Shown: positions 7,301 to 9,263 of the stretch, in pieces
Layout of the letters: the number at the start of each line of letters is the position of its first letter
Position numbering within the stretch: position 1 is the stretch's first letter
NCBI GenBank assembly: GCA_029940245.1
Contig: JAOZRF010000085.1
Coordinates: 1 to 9,263 of the forward strand
DNA length: 9,263 nucleotides
Direction: 5' to 3'
Source: Desulfobacula sp.
Lineage (GTDB): Bacteria > Desulfobacterota > Desulfobacteria > Desulfobacterales > Desulfobacteraceae
Position numbers and translations under genes: made by a program
The notes under the pieces: generated by a model
The model's input: the letters and a program-made list of their open reading frames with translations, nothing else
Told to the model about the DNA's origin: nothing
Database searches by the model: none

Positions 7301-8508
7301 TTTTTAACATGGGCTGAATTGCTCTTTATCTGCCAGTCTTCACCTGTCCCTTCAACCATTGGAAACTGAAACCCGTGATCAACTGCCCTGTCGATGAAAT
7401 GATTGATAAGTTCATCTTTAGAAGTTTTGTAAACGGCCTCCCCAATTTTATGGACGCAATCCAGAACGGTTTCAGGGTGTTTGCCCTTATGCTCTTTGAG
7501 CAACGAAAATGCCTGGTTGACAATATTAATATCTTTTTTAAAATCTTCATCGCCGATCAGATGGGTAAGGGTGGTGTTAATATCCCGCAGGGCCTGAATA
7601 TGAATCGTATATAATCCGGGAATATGAATAATATAGAAAAGAAAAGTCAGTTTCAGGTGGAATCCTCCTATATCATCACCATTTCCCATCATTATTTTTT
7701 GAGGCACTTCCCAGATCCGGCTGACAAAATCCTGAAAGCTTACAAGATTTGTTAATTGCCGTGTTGCATGCCGCGGCTCTTGATCCAGGGTTTGAATGAT
7801 CGCTTCAAGGTTTTTTCGCCAGTTCAATATATTTTGATGGGAGACCTCTTTTAATATGTTTTGCTGCTTATCATCAAGTTGATTGACATCAATCGTCTGA
7901 CCAATCCAGGAAATCGGGTCTTCCTGTTTCAACCAGTAATCAAATGAGGCATCATAAAATTTTACCAGGAACCGGTTTAACGATTTAAAAATCGATTCAT
8001 CATCCTTAATACAGCTTAACAGGTTTTTTGCAATTTTATCCGGCTGGTAATAGGATCGCACAAAAAAATAAAAATCATTGTCTTTATAGGATTCAATTCT
8101 TTGTAACGCTTTTTCAATAACCGGTAAAAACCCATAAAGCGCTCCCTCAGATTCTTTGACAATTACCTGCAAAAACAGCATTAAATTATCAGCCGCACCT
8201 GTTTTTATCTTTAAGCTTAAATCTGACTCAAAAGATTCCAGAAAGATATCAACAAAAAGATCCAGGGCTTTATCGCCTTTTGGATGAACCTTGTACAAAT
8301 AATAATATTGCAGGGTAAAATGTCTGGCTTCACTGACGATAAATTCCAGGTTTTTGTAGGGATGGGACAACTCTTTTAGAAAAATGTTCATCCGGTTTAA
8401 AATCCCGATATAGGATGAAAAAATATCCGGGAAAACCTGATATTTCGGGTCAATGGTAACATCAACTTTTGTATCGGATAAATTCACCTCAAGGGCTGTG
8501 GATTTCAC
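4312..8508 (-). CDS. Large PPDK-like protein: ATP-grasp and phosphohistidine domains, no TIM barrel, ~890-residue N-terminal region
   Basis: A GTG start gives 1398 residues. About 1-885 resemble nothing I recognise; they are rich in Leu, Ile, Lys and Glu, look alpha-helical, and show no clear signal peptide. Residues about 900-1245 form the ATP-binding domain of PPDK/PEP synthase type. GNKGLNLAKLKKLGAPVPEGF has K909. NFGDTENPLLLSVRSG has R981 and strongly resembles PPDK. Further matches are NPWFGWDCYRRFIQGYG, GTAVTIQSMVFGN, NQGEDVVSGL, and EIEFTF...FILQAR with E1225, Q1240 and R1242. Residues about 1270-1390 form the swivelling phosphohistidine domain, with LTARGGLTSHAAVVA and catalytic His1332 (codon 4513-4515). 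The protein ends about 66 residues after this His, so the C-terminal barrel where PPDK converts pyruvate and PEP is absent. It should still transfer phosphate from ATP to the His, but the acceptor is unknown; the N-terminal region or a separate protein might supply it, as in rifampin phosphotransferase where a different acceptor domain is used. Calling it a true pyruvate,phosphate dikinase would be wrong on this evidence. Confidence 0.85.
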   Translation of the reverse strand: MKSTALEVNLSDTKVDVTIDPKYQVFPDIFSSYIGILNRMNIFLKELSHPYKNLEFIVSEARHFTLQYYYLYKVHPKGDKALDLFVDIFLESFESDLSLKIKTGAADNLMLFLQVIVKESEGALYGFLPVIEKALQRIESYKDNDFYFFVRSYYQPDKIAKNLLSCIKDDESIFKSLNRFLVKFYDASFDYWLKQEDPISWIGQTIDVNQLDDKQQNILKEVSHQNILNWRKNLEAIIQTLDQEPRHATRQLTNLVSFQDFVSRIWEVPQKIMMGNGDDIGGFHLKLTFLFYIIHIPGLYTIHIQALRDINTTLTHLIGDEDFKKDINIVNQAFSLLKEHKGKHPETVLDCVHKIGEAVYKTSKDELINHFIDRAVDHGFQFPMVEGTGEDWQIKSNSAHVKNIRIFLDLIGQHPKKSRRLLSALIISLAIGGVFIKDTDLFPRDITKFLNSDIAPVFNLVKQMSRLLPAFFNEIGAEGQLRDISTQLDESCQRKDRLIHFLRKQCHVESSSRIVDFIKEVILFWKTGNKKKLMPYVPPSIYSEIETSGPFIDGPKMILTFIEAKGISLPKDYLIYTDTAVNTLIDSVKGVSDLDRFRMKTIFEFYRLLNQKYRIDNLELKKYLSSFNCENLPDTRELISAIEEKTLENKILSLIAYMKALKKIILSDKIYEANEAIYYKRHFAVDIPSMYGSYNEAKFDALGLTLRVENILNVLFEELINSIDLQVITKSTFERIYDILDMFRMALDLDGISSNQLDVQMDFLKFSMGIRTCTFTQYLDIFKGFVRAVADIINDHFNNIHSRNLSQIESRIGKESILKKYLPQGPKKQKSKLDQRVAEIFFMDRIATSLGLQQMDVFLNRILHTLFKQSEKLSQIHLSRLLNYDPKCSVIEVGSSDPIGNNIIFLGNKGLNLAKLKKLGAPVPEGFIITTEVFKCREIINNYKPANINFKQSVAKMVATLEKRTGKNFGDTENPLLLSVRSGSSISQPGMLDSFLNVGINEEITASIAKASNNPWFGWDCYRRFIQGYGMAFGIKRDEFDHIIYSKKKQIGIEFKRYFTGDQMKAVALAYKQLLLDSGINLIESPIDQLFQAIDQVFSSWESKRGRDYRRIMGISEDWGTAVTIQSMVFGNLSRQSGSGVVFSHSPRLPGDTIRLWGDFTIGNQGEDVVSGLVKTLPISEIQRDLEERDSKISLEESFPDIYSQLVKLMHHLIYGEGWNPQEIEFTFEGETKEDLFILQAREMSLRDRKKIIDFDVNPEILDKAYLAQGIGVSGGAMNGRIVFNLEEIDFFRKNDPDIKLILLRNDTVPDDILEIDAADGLLTARGGLTSHAAVVAYNLNKTCVVGCENLVCNEHKKKCMLNDLKMVTGDYISINGQKGSVYKGAIKINGKNKEKRE
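4316..4323 (-). promoter_or_regulatory. Shine-Dalgarno of the GAPDH-like gene, inside the end of the preceding gene
   Basis: On the minus strand AGAGGGA followed by ATAG-ATG lies within the codons for the last residues (K-R-E) of the dikinase-like protein. The preceding stop TAG and the ATG abut as TAGATG. The later in-frame ATG (residue 7) has no such site, so the start at 4311 is preferred. The arrangement favours translational coupling. Confidence 0.7.
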
Positions 8509-8514
8509 AAAGTA

Positions 8515-8520
8515 TCCTTT
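8515..8520 (-). promoter_or_regulatory. Shine-Dalgarno that sets the GTG start of the PPDK-like gene
   Basis: AAAGGA lies 6 bases before GTG at 8508 on the minus strand, an ideal spacing. The open frame extends eight codons further to a TTG at 8532, which directly follows an in-frame TGA and has no ribosome binding site. The GTG is therefore the likelier start. Confidence 0.65.
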
Positions 8521-8552
8521 TCTTATTTGCAATCAGATTAATTTATTTGTTT

Positions 8553-8590
8553 AAGTATTAATACTTTACCACTTTGACTGGTATTTTCAA
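8553..8590 (-). promoter_or_regulatory. Possible promoter with overlapping 14-bp palindrome before the PPDK-like gene
   Basis: The 78 bases between the oxidoreductase stop and the GTG contain a perfect palindrome, AAGTATTAATACTT (8553-8566). On the minus strand TTGAAA (8585-8590) and TAAAGT (8563-8568) are 16 bases apart and could be -35 and -10 boxes, 5 of 6 and 4 of 6 matches to sigma-70 consensus. The palindrome would then cover the -10 region and start site, a usual operator position. All of this is weak evidence in AT-rich DNA. The upstream gene runs in the same direction and read-through is also possible. Confidence 0.3.
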
Positions 8591-9263
8591 TGATCTTTAT
8601 GAATTTTTAATATTTTGTTATCCCGGGGCTGAATTTCAACCAGACTGCAATGGAAGGCACAGGTCTTTCCCATATCCGTAAGCCGCTGGCTGGTTAGCTG
8701 GTTCACACCGCCACCCGGCGAAAGGCTGGGCCAGTGGAGTCCCTCGGCCACTAAAAGTCCGGCCTGGGTGTTGTCTGTCACGTGGGCCAGAAAACTGCAT
8801 TCTCCCCGGTCATTGAACACTCTGACCGGATCACCATTGACTATGCCCCTGGCCCGGGCCGTTTCGGGATGAATCATCACCCGGGCCCGGCCGGCCCTTT
8901 CCCTGAGTTCCTCTATCTCGTTAAAAGCAGAGTTAAGAAAAAAGTGACGTGGCGGAGTGATGAACTCCAGGGAGTACCTGCCGTTGCCATCAGTATCCCT
9001 TAACGGTTGCCCGTCGGGAAGCGGGTCAAGACCCTGATCAGCCATTGTCTGAGAAAAAAATTCCACCTTGCCCGATGGCGTAGCAAACCCATGGCCGTAT
9101 GGGTTGGATGGTATGTTCAGCCTCACGGCCTGGCCGGACTTCAACATCTCAGAATCTATCCCTTCCATAGGAGGCGATTTTTCAAGTAAAAAATTTTCAA
9201 TAAAATCCATCTCATTAAGGGAAAAAACGTCTTCCTTAAAACCAAGACGGGCTGCAAGTTCCA
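8587..9263 (-). CDS. Molybdopterin oxidoreductase, C-terminal part (N-terminus beyond window)
   Basis: The last 224 residues are visible and the frame stays open to the right edge. The ATG at 9210 is internal, because the codons before it continue a family-like ELAARLGF segment. The region holds the C-terminal molybdopterin-dinucleotide-binding domain of the DMSO reductase superfamily (COG0243). It reads PSGKVEFFS, then LEFITPPRHFFLNSAF, then IHPETARARGIVNGDPVRVFNDRGE with the family's HP-(D/E)-A-A-RGI-GD-V-V-ND-G pattern. SPGGGVNQLTSQRLTDMG follows close to the end and resembles the VNALTSQRLTDMGGGATF signature of one branch of these enzymes. The substrate cannot be judged because the iron-sulfur and Mo-ligand regions lie outside. 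By eye this gene is clearly richer in G+C than the dikinase-like gene beside it. Confidence 0.88.
   Translation of the reverse strand, partial: ELAARLGFKEDVFSLNEMDFIENFLLEKSPPMEGIDSEMLKSGQAVRLNIPSNPYGHGFATPSGKVEFFSQTMADQGLDPLPDGQPLRDTDGNGRYSLEFITPPRHFFLNSAFNEIEELRERAGRARVMIHPETARARGIVNGDPVRVFNDRGECSFLAHVTDNTQAGLLVAEGLHWPSLSPGGGVNQLTSQRLTDMGKTCAFHCSLVEIQPRDNKILKIHKDH

Noticed and set aside
4312..8508. Annotation as pyruvate,phosphate dikinase (ppdK) or PEP synthase (ppsA)
   Set aside because: The C-terminal PEP/pyruvate-binding barrel is missing and the N-terminal two thirds are unrelated to either enzyme.
8587..9210. Complete small gene starting at the ATG at 9210
   Set aside because: The frame continues upstream with family-like sequence to the window edge, so this ATG is internal.
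1..9263. tRNA, rRNA, CRISPR array, insertion sequence or attachment site
   Set aside because: No tRNA-like cloverleaf, regularly spaced long repeats, transposase or integrase motifs, or terminal inverted repeats were seen on reading both strands.

Overview
The window carries five genes, all on the minus strand, two of them cut by the window edges. Read in the direction of transcription (high to low coordinates) they are: the C-terminal part of a molybdopterin oxidoreductase (8587-9263); a very large protein with pyruvate,phosphate dikinase (PPDK)-type ATP-grasp and phosphohistidine domains (4312-8508); a divergent glyceraldehyde-3-phosphate dehydrogenase homologue (3061-4311); a lone AAA ATPase of the AAA_14/DUF4143 type (1594-2931); and a ParB-domain protein fused to a DNA methyltransferase, cut off just before its expected catalytic motif (1-1461). 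I see no tRNA, rRNA, CRISPR array, transposase or integrase, and no non-coding stretch longer than about 130 bases.

The proteins suggest an anaerobic or facultatively anaerobic Gram-negative bacterium. The moderately AT-rich composition and the gene mix resemble sulfate-reducing deltaproteobacteria (Desulfobacterota, Desulfobacteraceae-like). This is an impression from protein style, not a measured assignment.

The most interesting part is the pair at 3061-8508. The first gene ends and the second begins in TAGATG, with the second gene's ribosome binding site inside the last codons of the first, so translational coupling is likely. The first protein keeps the nucleotide-binding residues and the catalytic histidine of PPDK. 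It lacks the C-terminal TIM barrel where PPDK binds pyruvate/PEP, and carries about 890 residues of unrecognised, probably helical sequence in front. The second protein is a GAPDH homologue of 416 residues (the usual length is about 330-340). It keeps the catalytic Cys, the partner His and a phosphate-binding-type Arg, but has lost the usual acidic residue that binds the NAD ribose and changed several signature motifs. The two look like parts of one undescribed phosphotransfer/dehydrogenase unit; its substrate cannot be read from the sequence.

The left third looks more accessory. The AAA ATPase gene is preceded by 13-bp direct repeats that overlap a possible promoter placed for a leaderless message. 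The ParB-methyltransferase fusion is an architecture typical of phages and integrated elements. No element boundary is visible in the window.
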